A stretch of 64,000 nt of DNA from Colwellia sp. MB3u-45 (GTDB taxonomy: Bacteria > Pseudomonadota > Gammaproteobacteria > Enterobacterales > Alteromonadaceae). Made by a program: the position numbers and the translations under genes. The stretch covers positions 1-64,000 of the forward strand of contig NZ_JACGVC010000036.1 in the NCBI RefSeq assembly GCF_014077005.1, read 5' to 3'. This document shows positions 29,515 to 39,409 of this stretch, in pieces; positions within the stretch are counted from its first letter, which is position 1; each line of letters opens with the position of its first letter. The notes below the pieces were generated by a model. That model worked only from the letters and a program-made list of their open reading frames with translations. It had not been told where the DNA came from and made no database searches.

Positions 29515-29932
29515 ATGTCGATTAGGCGTTATTTATGCTTTATAATTTTGCTTGTTTAGCACTTTATTGCAGAGAATAATGAGTCAATTTTTAACTGGAA
29601 TTGATGCTGTATCGTAGTAAATTTCTACTAAAAAATGATATTTCGTTCTAATATTAGCCGAATTAGAGATTATTCGACTAAATTGTTATTTTTTGTGCTG
29701 CTTAAGATAGAATCAAAATGTGGTTTTGTGCTAGAATCGCGCCAGAAATTTTAACTAGAGCCAGTGAACCTTGATTTATCAAAAATAAATTAAGACTTTG
29801 CTGAAATACACTGAAATCAGTCGTTTTGTTAATTGTCTGCGCTCATTGTTGTGATGTTTTGCAACAGAAAGTGCGGTTAAATAGCTCAAAAATTGATTTT
29901 GATTACTCCCATCAAAAGTAGTGCAAGTGTTT
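29515..29932. other. Upstream region of the nqr operon
   Basis: About 400 bp without a gene. It must contain the nqr promoter; I see no riboswitch or operator I can name. The short open frames on either strand have no recognisable product. Confidence 0.5.
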
Positions 29933-31270
29933 ATGATTACAATAAAAAAAGGTCTGGATGTTCCTGTAGTAGGTACCCCCCAGCAGGTAATCCATGATGG
30001 TCCGTCCATCAAAACTGTTGCAACATTAGGTGAAGAGTTCGTGGGTATGCGCCCAACCATGTTTGTTAAGGTTGGAGAAAGCGTTAAAAAAGGTCAGGCA
30101 CTTTTTGAAGATAAAAAGAATCCTGGCGTTAAATTCACAGCTCAAGCTTCAGGTGTTGTTAAAGAAATTAATCGTGGCGAAAAGCGCGTATTGCAATCAG
30201 TTGTCATCGAAATTGGTGGCAATGAGCAAGAAACGTTTACTTGTTATGCAGCTAACGAACTCAACTCTATTGCACGTGAAGATGTTGTTGCAAACCTAGT
30301 TAACTCAGGTTTGTGGACGGCATTACGTACACGTCCATTTAGTAAAGTTCCTGCGGTAGATGCGAAGCCTGTTGCCATATTTGTTAGCGCTATGGATACT
30401 AATCCATTGGCCGCCAATCCAGCACTCATTATTGCTGAGCAAAGTGCCGCATTTGCCAACGGTTTAACTGTGCTTGCGCGCTTAACTGACGGTGAAGTTT
30501 TTGTCAGCAAAGCGCCAGGTAGTGATATTGCGGTTAATTCATCTGCTATTGTCAATGAATTTGCTGGAAAACATCCTGCGGGTCTAGTTGGCACACATAT
30601 GCATTTCTTGAAGCCTGTTAGTGCTGATAAAGTTGCATGGCATGCTGGCTATCAAGATGTAATCGCGATTGGTAACTTGTTTACTTCTGGTGAGTTAGAT
30701 AGCAGTCGTATTATTTCTTTAGCCGGTCCTGCTGCAAAGAACCCTCGCTTGGTTCGTACCGTATTAGGTGCAAATGTTGCAGAAATTATTGCTAATGAAA
30801 CACTTGATGGTGAGTTACGTGTCGTTTCGGGTTCATTGTTATTAGGCGCAATTGCCTCAGGCGTTAAAGGTTACTTAGGTCGCTATCACACGCAAATCTG
30901 TCTGATCCTTGAAGGTAGAGAAAAAGAGTTTATTGGTTATATGTACCCGGGACCTAATAAATTCTCAGTAACGCGTGCGTACATGTCACACTTCTTCCCT
31001 AAGAAGTTGTTCAACATGACGACTACAACCAATGGCAGTTCTCGAGCTATGGTGCCTATTGGTAATTTCGAACGTGTTATGCCGTTAGATATTTTACCGA
31101 CATTGTTATTGCGTGATTTATGTGCCGGTGATACCGACAGAGCGCAACAGCTTGGTGCTTTAGAGCTTGATGAAGAAGATTTAGCCTTGTGTACGTTTGT
31201 TTGCCCAGGCAAAACAGATTACGGCGTGATCCTTCGTGATTGCCTAACCACAATTGAGAAGGAAGGTTAG
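29933..31270 (+). CDS. nqrA: Na+-translocating NADH:quinone reductase subunit A
   Basis: First subunit of the six-subunit sodium-pumping respiratory complex, a peripheral cytoplasmic subunit involved in quinone binding. The ATG at 29933 gives the expected start [20 protein letters not shown] and a protein of 445 residues; a GTG at 29921 is in frame but would add four odd residues. The block [20 protein letters not shown] near residue 45 and the C-terminal [12 protein letters not shown] are family features. nqrB starts 2 bp after its stop. Confidence 0.96.
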   Translation: MITIKKGLDVPVVGTPQQVIHDGPSIKTVATLGEEFVGMRPTMFVKVGESVKKGQALFEDKKNPGVKFTAQASGVVKEINRGEKRVLQSVVIEIGGNEQETFTCYAANELNSIAREDVVANLVNSGLWTALRTRPFSKVPAVDAKPVAIFVSAMDTNPLAANPALIIAEQSAAFANGLTVLARLTDGEVFVSKAPGSDIAVNSSAIVNEFAGKHPAGLVGTHMHFLKPVSADKVAWHAGYQDVIAIGNLFTSGELDSSRIISLAGPAAKNPRLVRTVLGANVAEIIANETLDGELRVVSGSLLLGAIASGVKGYLGRYHTQICLILEGREKEFIGYMYPGPNKFSVTRAYMSHFFPKKLFNMTTTTNGSSRAMVPIGNFERVMPLDILPTLLLRDLCAGDTDRAQQLGALELDEEDLALCTFVCPGKTDYGVILRDCLTTIEKEG

Positions 31271-31272
31271 TC

Positions 31273-32475
31273 ATGGGCTTGAAAAAGTTTATTGAAGATA
31301 TTGAACCGCAATTTGAAAAAGGCGGTAAATTTGAAACTTGGTATGCGCTTTACGAAGCGGTCGCAACAGGGCTATTTACGCCTGGCCAAGTGAACAAAGG
31401 TCAAACTCACATTCGTGACAGTATGGATCTTAAACGTATTATGATCACAGTATGGCTGGCGGTTTTCCCTGCTATGTTCTGGGGTATGTACAACATTGGT
31501 TTCCAAGCGGCTGACGCATTAGCGGCCGGTTACGCTTTACCTGATAATTGGCAAGTAGGTTTGTTTGAAATGCTGGGCGGTAGCTTATCTGTAGAATCTG
31601 GTTGGTTCAGCATGATGTGTTACGGCGCTGTGTTCTTCTTACCTATTTATGCCACAGTATTTGTTGTCGGTGGTTTTTGGGAAGTGTTGTTCGCCTCAGT
31701 GCGCAAACATGAAGTTAACGAAGGTTTCTTTGTTAGTTCAGTGCTTTTCGCTTTGATCTTACCGGCAACTATTCCACTATGGCAAGCCGCCATAGGTATT
31801 ACTTTTGGTATTGTTATTGCCAAAGAAATATTTGGTGGTACAGGTAAAAACTTCTTAAATCCAGCATTAGCCGGTCGTGCATTTTTATACTTTGCTTATC
31901 CAACGGATATCTCTGGTGGCTCTGTGTGGGTTGCTGTTGATGGTTACTCGGGAGCAACAACGCTAAGTGCAGCAAGCCAAGGGCTAAACGATTATACCAT
32001 TGGTACTGATTGGTGGAATGCTTTCTTAGGCTATATCCCAGGCTCTGTTGGCGAGGTTTCCACGGTAATGGTTCTGCTTGGTGGTGCTTATATACTTTAT
32101 AAAGGTATTGCCTCATGGCGCATCGTCTTAGGTGTGTTTACCGGTATGGTGTTAACGTCAATGCTATTTAATAGCATCGGTAGTGATACCAATGCTATGT
32201 TTGCTATGCCTTGGTATTGGCACCTTGTCAGTGGTGGTTTTGCTTTTGGTATGATGTTTATGGCAACAGACCCAGTAACCGCTGCATTTACCAATAAAGG
32301 TAAATATTGGTACGGGGCAATGATTGGTCTGATGGTGGTACTGATACGTGTGGTTAACCCAGCATTCCCAGAAGGTATTATGTTAGCTATTTTATTCGCT
32401 AACTTGTTTGCTCCACTACTTGATTATTTTATGGCTCAAGAAAATATCAAACGGAGGCTTGCTCGTAATGTCTGA
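31273..32475 (+). CDS. nqrB: Na+-NQR subunit B
   Basis: Large integral membrane subunit, 400 residues, with about nine to ten hydrophobic segments. It carries riboflavin and a covalently bound FMN; the attachment threonine lies in [10 protein letters not shown] near residue 235. It forms part of the sodium channel and quinone site. The last codons overlap the start of nqrC by 8 bp. Confidence 0.97.
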   Translation: MGLKKFIEDIEPQFEKGGKFETWYALYEAVATGLFTPGQVNKGQTHIRDSMDLKRIMITVWLAVFPAMFWGMYNIGFQAADALAAGYALPDNWQVGLFEMLGGSLSVESGWFSMMCYGAVFFLPIYATVFVVGGFWEVLFASVRKHEVNEGFFVSSVLFALILPATIPLWQAAIGITFGIVIAKEIFGGTGKNFLNPALAGRAFLYFAYPTDISGGSVWVAVDGYSGATTLSAASQGLNDYTIGTDWWNAFLGYIPGSVGEVSTVMVLLGGAYILYKGIASWRIVLGVFTGMVLTSMLFNSIGSDTNAMFAMPWYWHLVSGGFAFGMMFMATDPVTAAFTNKGKYWYGAMIGLMVVLIRVVNPAFPEGIMLAILFANLFAPLLDYFMAQENIKRRLARNV

Positions 32476-33280
32476 TACTAAAAAGAAAGAAACTTTCGGC
32501 GGAACTGTTGGTTTCGTATTTATAATTTGTTTAGTTTGTGCTGCCCTAGTATCGATTGCTGCAGTTGGTTTAAAACCCTTACAAACCGCCAATAAATTGC
32601 TTGATAAGCAAACTAAGATCCTTGAAGCATCTGGTTTATTAGCGATAGCGCTTAAAGCAGAAAATATTAAAGCTTTGGGTGGTGAATCTGAAAGTATTGT
32701 TGATACGTATGAAAAGTATGTTGATGCCAAGATGATTAGCTTAGCAACAGGTAAAGTCATTGAAGGTAATGTTAAAACCTTTGATGAACGTGCTGATGCG
32801 CGTGATATCAGTAAAAGCTCAATACCTGAAAATGATATCGCGGGTATAAATCGTCAAGCTGATCATGCCGTAGTTTATTTGATTAAAGATGAACAAGGTA
32901 AGGTATCAACGATAGTATTGCCTATTGTTGGCTCTGGCTTATGGGATCTAATGTACGGCTTTATTGGTTTAGAGTCTGATTTAAATACCGTTAAAAGCCT
33001 TATCTACTCTGAGCTAAAAGAAACGCCGGGCTTAGGTGCTGAAGTACTTAACCCTAAATGGAAAGCTTTGTGGCCAGGTAAGGAAATGTTTGACGAACAA
33101 GGCAACATAGCGATTCAAATTGTTAAAGGTGGTGCTAAAGCTGGCAATATTCACGGCGTAGATGCCTTGTCTGGTGCTACCTTGACCAGTAATGGTGTTG
33201 AGAATACATTGCATTTTTGGTTAGGCAAAGAGGGCTATGGTCCATTTATTACTAACTACCGCGCTGGAGGATTGAACTAA
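32468..33280 (+). CDS. nqrC: Na+-NQR subunit C
   Basis: Subunit with one N-terminal membrane helix ([20 protein letters not shown]) and a periplasmic FMN-binding domain. The flavinylation motif SGATLTSNG is near the C-terminus; the threonine receives FMN from ApbE, whose gene lies 3' of the operon. The correct start is ATG 32468 ([12 protein letters not shown]), overlapping nqrB by 8 bp, for 270 residues; an open frame reaching back to 32408 is not the real N-terminus. It overlaps nqrD by one base (TAATG). Confidence 0.96.
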   Translation: MSDTKKKETFGGTVGFVFIICLVCAALVSIAAVGLKPLQTANKLLDKQTKILEASGLLAIALKAENIKALGGESESIVDTYEKYVDAKMISLATGKVIEGNVKTFDERADARDISKSSIPENDIAGINRQADHAVVYLIKDEQGKVSTIVLPIVGSGLWDLMYGFIGLESDLNTVKSLIYSELKETPGLGAEVLNPKWKALWPGKEMFDEQGNIAIQIVKGGAKAGNIHGVDALSGATLTSNGVENTLHFWLGKEGYGPFITNYRAGGLN

Positions 33281-33903
33281 TGGCTACTGATACTAAAAAA
33301 GTATTATTTGGACCTGTTATTGATAATAACCCGATCGCCTTGCAAGTGCTGGGTGTTTGTTCTGCACTGGCAGTTACAAGCTCATTAGCGAATGCGTTGG
33401 TTATGACGCTTGCCGTCATGCTAGTAACAGGCTTTTCAAATTTATTTATTTCACTGATTCGTCATCAAATACCATCCAGTGTTCGTATCATAGTACAGAT
33501 GGTGATTATTGCTTCACTGGTTATTTTGGTTGACCAAGTGTTAAAAGCGTTTTCTTATCAGCTATCAAAAGAGTTGTCGGTATTTATCGGACTGATCATT
33601 ACTAACTGTATTGTGATGGGCCGTGCTGAAGCTTTTGCGATGAAAGAAAAGCCAGGGGTTAGCTTTTTAGATGGTATCGGTAATGGTTTAGGTTACGGTG
33701 CAGTGTTGATGGTTGTTGCTTTTTTCCGTGAACTATTTGGTTTTGGTGAACTATTTGGTTATGAAGTGTTTACTTTGGTGCAAAACAACGGTTGGTACCA
33801 AGGTAATGGCTTATTAGTTTTACCCTTTAGCTCATTCTTCATTATCGGTTTAATTATCTGGGCAATTCGCCAGTTCAGGCCAGAACAAGTAGAGAAGGAT
33901 TAA
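33280..33903 (+). CDS. nqrD: Na+-NQR subunit D
   Basis: Integral membrane subunit of 207 residues with six hydrophobic segments, paralogous to NqrE. The [24 protein letters not shown]-terminus and the [15 protein letters not shown] half-membrane motif, whose cysteine helps hold the intramembrane 2Fe-2S centre between NqrD and NqrE, are present. It starts within the nqrC stop. Confidence 0.97.
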   Translation: MATDTKKVLFGPVIDNNPIALQVLGVCSALAVTSSLANALVMTLAVMLVTGFSNLFISLIRHQIPSSVRIIVQMVIIASLVILVDQVLKAFSYQLSKELSVFIGLIITNCIVMGRAEAFAMKEKPGVSFLDGIGNGLGYGAVLMVVAFFRELFGFGELFGYEVFTLVQNNGWYQGNGLLVLPFSSFFIIGLIIWAIRQFRPEQVEKD

Positions 33904-33909
33904 GTCGTT

Positions 33910-34533
33910 ATGGAACATTATTTAAGTATATTTGTTAAGGCTATATTTATTGAAAATTTGGCATTAACCTTCTTCCTCGGTATGTGTACATTCTTAGCGG
34001 TTTCTAAGAATGTTAGCACGGCGATAGGTCTAGGTGTTGCAGTTGTTGTAGTATTAGGCATCGCAGTACCTGTTAACCAAATCATTTATCAAGCGATTTT
34101 AGCGCCAGGTGCGTTAGATAGCGTCATGGGTGTTACCGAGGCAAAAGACTCTATAGATTTAAGCTTTTTGTCTTTTATTACCTTTATTGGTGTGATTGCG
34201 GCTTTAGTGCAAATTCTTGAAATGGTATTAGATAAATACTTTCCTGCGCTATACCAAGCGCTGGGTGTTTTCTTACCCTTGATTACTGTTAACTGTGCCA
34301 TCTTTGGTGGTGTGTCGTTTATGGTAGCGAAAAACTTAACCTTAGGTGAAAGTGTTGTTTACGGCATTGGCTCAGGTGTTGGTTGGATGTTAGCAATAGT
34401 ATTAATGGCGGGTATTCGTGAAAAGATGAAATACTCGGACGTACCTGATGGCTTAAAAGGTCTAGGTATTACGTTTATTTCTGCAGGACTGATGGCCTTT
34501 GGCTTTCTTTCTTTCGGTGGTATTTCACTTTAG
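33910..34533 (+). CDS. nqrE: Na+-NQR subunit E
   Basis: Integral membrane subunit of 207 residues, NqrD paralog in inverted topology. Family motifs: [33 protein letters not shown] at the N-terminus and [18 protein letters not shown], with cysteines in equivalent positions to NqrD for the shared iron centre. Six bases separate it from nqrD. Confidence 0.97.
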   Translation: MEHYLSIFVKAIFIENLALTFFLGMCTFLAVSKNVSTAIGLGVAVVVVLGIAVPVNQIIYQAILAPGALDSVMGVTEAKDSIDLSFLSFITFIGVIAALVQILEMVLDKYFPALYQALGVFLPLITVNCAIFGGVSFMVAKNLTLGESVVYGIGSGVGWMLAIVLMAGIREKMKYSDVPDGLKGLGITFISAGLMAFGFLSFGGISL

Positions 34534-34613
34534 GTTTATGTTGGTTTTAGCGAACACTTACTTGCGAGTAAATGACTTAGCTAAAACCCTTAGAGAAAAT
34601 TAAAGGAAAGTCG

Positions 34614-35840
34614 ATGGAAATTATTATTCTCGGCGTATCGATGTTCACTGTGATAGTGCTAGCCTTAGTAGTGGTGATTTTACTTGCCAAATCTAAGTTA
34701 GTTTCTTCAGGTGACGTTACGATTAGCATTAATGGTGACCCAGAAAAGTCGGTAGTAACTCCGGCTGGTGGTAAGCTTTTAGGCGCACTTGCTGACCAAG
34801 GTATTTTTATACCTTCAGCTTGTGGTGGCGGTGGTACTTGTGGCCAGTGTCGTGTAGAAATACATTCAGGTGGTGGTGATCTGCTACCCACTGAATCAGG
34901 CCATATTAATAAGCGTGAAGCAAAAGAAGGTTGTCGTTTAGCCTGTCAAGTGGCTGTTAAGCAAGATATGGATATTGTGCTTGAAGATGAAATCTTTGGT
35001 GTTCAGCAATGGGAATGTGAAGTTATCTCTAACGATAACCAAGCAACTTTTATTAAAGAACTTAAGTTACAAATTCCAAATGGTGAGTCTGTACCTTTCC
35101 GCGCGGGTGGTTATATTCAAATTGAAGCACCTGTTCACCACGTAAAATACAGCGATTTTGATATCGATGAACAATACAAAGGTGACTGGAATCATTTTGG
35201 CTTTTTTGATGTAGAATCAAAAGTTGATGAGCCGACGTTACGTGCTTATTCAATGGCGAACTATCCAGAAGAAGAAGGCATTATCATGCTGAACGTGCGT
35301 ATTGCTACGCCACCTCCAGGGCGTTTACATTTGCCAGCAGGTAAAATGTCGTCTTATATCTTCAGCTTAAAAGCGGGCGATAAAGTGACTATTTCAGGTC
35401 CATTTGGTGAGTTCTTTGCCAAAGAAGGCGAAAGTGAAATGGTCTTTATTGGCGGTGGTGCAGGTATGGCGCCTATGCGTTCACATATCTTCGATCAACT
35501 TAAACGTTTACATACTAAACGTAAAATATCGTTTTGGTATGGTGCTCGTTCTAAGCGTGAAATGTTCTATGAAGATGATTATAACGGCCTTGCAGCTGAA
35601 AATGACAACTTCATTTGGCATGTGGCGTTATCTGATCCACAACCCGAAGATAACTGGGATGGCATGACAGGTTTTATTCATAACGTATTACATGAAAACT
35701 ACTTGAAAGACCATGAAGCGCCAGAAGATTGTGAGTACTACATGTGTGGTCCTCCAATGATGAACGCTGCAGTTATTCATATGTTGAAAGATCTGGGTGT
35801 TGAAGATGAAAACATCATGTTAGATGATTTCGGTGGCTAA
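34614..35840 (+). CDS. nqrF: Na+-NQR subunit F (NADH- and FAD-binding)
   Basis: NADH-oxidising subunit, 408 residues. One N-terminal membrane helix is followed by a 2Fe-2S ferredoxin domain with Cys70, Cys76, Cys79 and Cys111, then an FAD/NADH reductase module ([11 protein letters not shown] for [17 protein letters not shown] for [17 protein letters not shown] near the end). Electrons enter the complex here. It sits 80 bp after nqrE with its own AAAGGAAAG ribosome site. Confidence 0.97.
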   Translation: MEIIILGVSMFTVIVLALVVVILLAKSKLVSSGDVTISINGDPEKSVVTPAGGKLLGALADQGIFIPSACGGGGTCGQCRVEIHSGGGDLLPTESGHINKREAKEGCRLACQVAVKQDMDIVLEDEIFGVQQWECEVISNDNQATFIKELKLQIPNGESVPFRAGGYIQIEAPVHHVKYSDFDIDEQYKGDWNHFGFFDVESKVDEPTLRAYSMANYPEEEGIIMLNVRIATPPPGRLHLPAGKMSSYIFSLKAGDKVTISGPFGEFFAKEGESEMVFIGGGAGMAPMRSHIFDQLKRLHTKRKISFWYGARSKREMFYEDDYNGLAAENDNFIWHVALSDPQPEDNWDGMTGFIHNVLHENYLKDHEAPEDCEYYMCGPPMMNAAVIHMLKDLGVEDENIMLDDFGG

Positions 35841-35864
35841 TTAAGCTCGCGAATTCATTAAGTG

Positions 35865-35889
35865 AAAAGGCGGCCTAGGTCGCCTTTTT
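35865..35889 (+). terminator. Intrinsic terminator of the nqr operon
   Basis: AAAAGGCG and CGCCTTTTT enclose GCCTAGGT just after nqrF. Confidence 0.85.
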
Positions 35890-36003
35890 AATACCTATTA
35901 GCTTTTAACTTTATCACTGAATTTATTTAGCTAAAACAAGCGGTATTTTTTATCAATGACGCAGCTTGCTTTAGCTAAATAAACTTTTATTAAGGATATT
36001 GTG

Positions 36004-37047
36004 ATGCAATATATTTTTAACCTAACCAAGCACAAATTAGCCGCTAAATTATGGCTAATAACAACCATGCTAGTTGTGTTAGGCGGCTGTTCACCCAGTA
36101 ATGACCTTGCTCGTCAAGAATATTTGCTGCAAGGCAATACGATGGGCACCACCTATAATATTAAACTGGTGGGTCAGAACATAGACGCAGTTAAAATCCA
36201 GCAAGGTATTGATAAACAGTTAAAACAACTCAATCAGGAAATGTCGACTTATATTACAGATTCTGAATTATCAACATTTAATCAATCAAAGTCACTTTCG
36301 CCAGTTAATATCTCTGCAGGTTTAGCTCGGGTAATTAAAGAAGCTATGCGCTTAGGAGAGCTAAGTAATGGTGCGCTTGATGTAACGGTAGGACCATTAG
36401 TTAACTTATGGGGTTTCGGGCCAGAATATCGTCCTGAAACCATACCAAATAATGAATTATTAACGGCCACCAAAGCGCGAGTGGGTTTAGATAAGTTAGC
36501 ATTTAAAAACGGCATGTTAAGTAAAAGTATTCCCGATCTTTATGTTGATTTGTCAACCATTGCCAAAGGTTATGGCGTTGATTTAGTCGCTGAGTTCGTC
36601 GAGGCTAATGGCATCAATAATTACCTTGTTGAAATTGGTGGAGAGATGCGTCTTAAAGGTTTTAAACATACCGGTGAACTTTGGCATGTTGCGATTGAAA
36701 AGCCTTTAAGTACTGAACGTGCTGTTCATCAAATTATTGTGCCAAAAGATAACGCGGTTGCTACATCAGGTGACTACCGCATTTATTTTGAAGCTGAAGG
36801 CCAACGATTTTCGCATATCATAGACCCAAAAACTGGCAAGCCGATTAATCATAAACTGGTTTCTGTGACGGTAATTCATCCATCATCGATGACTGCTGAC
36901 GGTTTATCTACGGCCATGATGGTGATGGGTGAAGAAAAAGCGCTGGCGTTTGCAGAGGCTAATGATCTTGCGGTTTACATTATTGAGAAAACTGATCATG
37001 GCTTTGTCGAGCAAAGCACGGTAAAATTCATGCAGTACCTCAAGTAG
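36004..37047 (+). CDS. apbE: FAD:protein FMN transferase (lipoprotein)
   Basis: Periplasmic flavin transferase that attaches FMN to threonines of NqrB and NqrC. Lipobox VVLGGC gives acylated Cys29. The catalytic domain shows the ApbE features GNTMGTTYNIKLVG, DLSTIAKGYGVD, YLVEIGGEMRLKG, and the C-terminal HIIDPKTGKPI and SSMTADGLSTAMMVMG. I start it at ATG 36004; a GTG one codon earlier is possible. The position directly after nqrF fits its substrate. Confidence 0.96.
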   Translation: MQYIFNLTKHKLAAKLWLITTMLVVLGGCSPSNDLARQEYLLQGNTMGTTYNIKLVGQNIDAVKIQQGIDKQLKQLNQEMSTYITDSELSTFNQSKSLSPVNISAGLARVIKEAMRLGELSNGALDVTVGPLVNLWGFGPEYRPETIPNNELLTATKARVGLDKLAFKNGMLSKSIPDLYVDLSTIAKGYGVDLVAEFVEANGINNYLVEIGGEMRLKGFKHTGELWHVAIEKPLSTERAVHQIIVPKDNAVATSGDYRIYFEAEGQRFSHIIDPKTGKPINHKLVSVTVIHPSSMTADGLSTAMMVMGEEKALAFAEANDLAVYIIEKTDHGFVEQSTVKFMQYLK

Positions 37048-37149
37048 GTTTGCAGGGGTTTATTTACGTTACTGACGTTACTCTCGTTATTTAAAAGTTA
37101 TTTTTATAATCAACTTATTAAAGTTTTATCAAATAGGTAGGCACTCATT

Positions 37150-37371
37150 ATGGTTATTTTTTTAATCACCTTATGTTTTTTTCTCGTTATTGTTATGGCA
37201 ATGGCAGTAGGTTATATATTTCAGAACAAAACACTTGCTGGTAGTTGTGGTGGTCTAGCGAACGTTGGTATTGATAAGTCATGCAACTGTGACGATCCTT
37301 GTGAAAAGCGCCAAGAACGTGATCGAGTTGCGGCATTAACCATTGGCGACATCAGCGTGAAAAATATTTAG
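37150..37371 (+). CDS. nqrM: Na+-NQR maturation protein NqrM (DUF539)
   Basis: Small membrane protein of 73 residues with one N-terminal helix and four conserved cysteines: Cys33 in SCGGL and Cys45, Cys47, Cys51 in SCNCDDPC. NqrM is needed to assemble Na+-NQR, probably by delivering iron for the NqrD/NqrE centre. Following apbE by about 100 bp completes a full nqr-apbE-nqrM gene set. Confidence 0.96.
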   Translation: MVIFLITLCFFLVIVMAMAVGYIFQNKTLAGSCGGLANVGIDKSCNCDDPCEKRQERDRVAALTIGDISVKNI

Positions 37372-37445
37372 GCTGTTGGGGTAAGTAAAGTTTTTAGCGC
37401 ATTGTGTTATCAAAACCTGCAGTTTACATCAGATAATTTTTAAAC

Positions 37446-37470
37446 AAAGGTGAGCTTAGCTCACCTTTTT
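37446..37470 (+). terminator. Intrinsic terminator of apbE-nqrM
   Basis: AAGGTGAGCT and AGCTCACCTT form a perfect stem with a minimal loop, followed by T5. Confidence 0.9.
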
Positions 37471-37634
37471 CTGTTTAGGTTGAGCAATATAACTTGAGCC
37501 ATTGAGCCATTGATGCTTTTAGCCATCGAAGTTTCTTTGGCATTAGCAGACCTTTGTAGCTCGATGTCAAAGAACGCGATGCTTAGTTAACTACTTTACT
37601 GCCATTTACCATGCTAATAACTTAACTAAAACGC

Positions 37635-38873
37635 TTAAATAAGTCGTTCAATTAGCCAATAGATAGCGATAATAGCAATCGCAACATTAAGCGACAGTAC
37701 TAACCTTTTTTGATACCAAACTTTACTCCTCAAGGGATATAAACACATAAAAGCGAGGGCAATAACCGTCAGTTGTCCTAGTTCAACGCCAATGTTAAAT
37801 GAGATCAAACTCAAGGCATATTGACTCTGCGCTAATCCCAGATCGCCTAATACCGAAGCAAAACCTAAACCATGTAACAAACCGAAGGCAAATATTATCG
37901 GCATACGTGCATAACTAGTGGTATTTGTTTGTGCTCGGTAAATATTTTCAACGCCTACATAGACAATAGATAAGGCAATGAGTGGCTCTACAATTGCGCT
38001 GGACAAGGCTACAACACCGTAAATACCTAAGGCAAGGGTAATGGTATGCGCTAGGGTAAATGCAGAGATTTGCCATAGTAAAGTTGAGCGACGTTTAGCA
38101 AAAAGTAAAAGGGCTAAAACAAAAAGAATATGATCTAAGCCCAGTGGCAGTATATGAACAAAACCCTGATAAATATAATCAGTGGCAAGTTTTATTCTTG
38201 TAGGTACTATGGCGTTACTTGCCGCTAAGTTGGCGTTGGCTAAACTAATTTTATAACGGTTACTTAGGGTTGCTGAACGGATGATTTCTTGCTGTGGTCG
38301 AATCACTTTCAGTACAATATCACCCAATAATGGCGAAAATCGCACGGCAACTTCATCCACCCCTTGTGGAATATCTCCGGTTACGTTTAATTGTGCTTTA
38401 TATTCAGCTAAGCCGGCTTGTTGAGATAATATTCGCTTTAAATGCTGTAATTGTAAGCCTTTAAAGGGCGCGATATTGTGCTTTAGGTTTTGTTCAATGT
38501 TCCTGTCTATGTTCCCGTCTTTATTCGCGTCAATGCTCCCTTGAATATTTTTATGCGCATTTATATAAGTAAAATGCAGACTAGTTTGTTGGCTCAAAAT
38601 AACTTGCAGATGTTCGAGTAGCTTTTTTTGTTCAACAAACGAGTGCTGATTGAGTACGCCAATCACCTTAGCGTCATCACCTGAGATTTCTAGATGTTTT
38701 TTTAGTAAATGCAGCAAGTCTACCGTAACAACAAGTTGATAATGTTCACTGTTATCTAAGGATAACGTTGCCTTATTAATATCATCACTATGGGCAGAGC
38801 TAGCACATGAAAAAAGTGCTGTGGTAAATAAGATAATAAAAATATATAGCGGAAAAAGTGCTCGCGTATGCAA
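37635..38873 (-). CDS. HupE/UreJ family membrane protein
   Basis: A 412-residue exported protein. The N-terminal signal is followed by a soluble domain of about 200 residues and then six to seven membrane helices. The membrane part starts with FVHILPLGLDHILFVLALLLF, and continues with AFTLAHTITLALG and FGLLHGLGFASVLGD; these histidine-bearing blocks are the HupE/UreJ signature, a family linked to nickel or cobalt handling. The likely start is a TTG at 38873 with AAAGG about nine bases upstream; no in-frame ATG fits. Substrate not proven. No urease or hydrogenase genes are nearby. Confidence 0.83.
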   Translation of the reverse strand: MHTRALFPLYIFIILFTTALFSCASSAHSDDINKATLSLDNSEHYQLVVTVDLLHLLKKHLEISGDDAKVIGVLNQHSFVEQKKLLEHLQVILSQQTSLHFTYINAHKNIQGSIDANKDGNIDRNIEQNLKHNIAPFKGLQLQHLKRILSQQAGLAEYKAQLNVTGDIPQGVDEVAVRFSPLLGDIVLKVIRPQQEIIRSATLSNRYKISLANANLAASNAIVPTRIKLATDYIYQGFVHILPLGLDHILFVLALLLFAKRRSTLLWQISAFTLAHTITLALGIYGVVALSSAIVEPLIALSIVYVGVENIYRAQTNTTSYARMPIIFAFGLLHGLGFASVLGDLGLAQSQYALSLISFNIGVELGQLTVIALAFMCLYPLRSKVWYQKRLVLSLNVAIAIIAIYWLIERLI

Positions 38874-39409
38874 AATAAAAACCTTTATGGTGAGAAAAAA
38901 ATAGCGCTAAGCTATCGCATCTTTTATAAAATTAACAGTGATTTTAAAATGAAGAGAATACTTCTACATTTATATATCACGACTTACCTCTCCTTTACCT
39001 ATTTTTTACTACTAGCTAGCGCTTATTAATGGACAAACATAAAAGCTAAACCTAAACCTAAACCTAAAGCTTATTGTTTATCATGCCGAAGGAAAGTGAC
39101 AAACTTTGCGATATATTATGATTTAGAGCAAAAACTTTAAAAATAATATAAGCCAAAATGTTATATCGCAGATTATAATACTGTGGGCAACACTTCTGCT
39201 TTGCTAAAATTTAAATGATTTAGCAAAGCAGAGGGCCTTATTCGTTACTTATCAGCGCTAATTTATTCGCTTAATAAGATCAAATTGATACCTTAAAAAG
39301 CCAATAAACAGCCGAGTTAAGTTTGAAAATAGTATAAGCCAATAAAACAGCCATTTTAGTCATTGGTCAACGCTAATAACCAGAACAATATTGAGTTCAT
39401 TAGGTACTT
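38874..39409. other. Divergent promoter region between the HupE-like gene and nhaD
   Basis: About 530 bp without genes. Contents: a short (CCTAAA)n run near 39050-39067 and the hairpin at 39196-39231. Regulatory sites for both divergent genes should lie here. Confidence 0.5.
39196..39231. repeat. 13-bp perfect inverted repeat upstream of nhaD
   Basis: CTGCTTTGCTAAA at 39196-39208 and its complement at 39219-39231 flank a 10-nt AT-rich loop. No T tract follows on either strand, so it is not an evident terminator. It lies about 180 bp before nhaD. Confidence 0.8.

Noticed and set aside
29921-29932. Earlier GTG start for nqrA
   Set aside because: The family N-terminus is MITIKKGLD, which is encoded from the ATG at 29933.
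32408-32467. N-terminal extension of nqrC
   Set aside because: This would overlap nqrB by 68 bp and add 20 residues not found in the family; the ATG at 32468 gives the expected MSD start.
39196-39231. Known sodium or lithium riboswitch upstream of nhaD
   Set aside because: Only a simple hairpin is seen; I could not match any described ion-riboswitch consensus.
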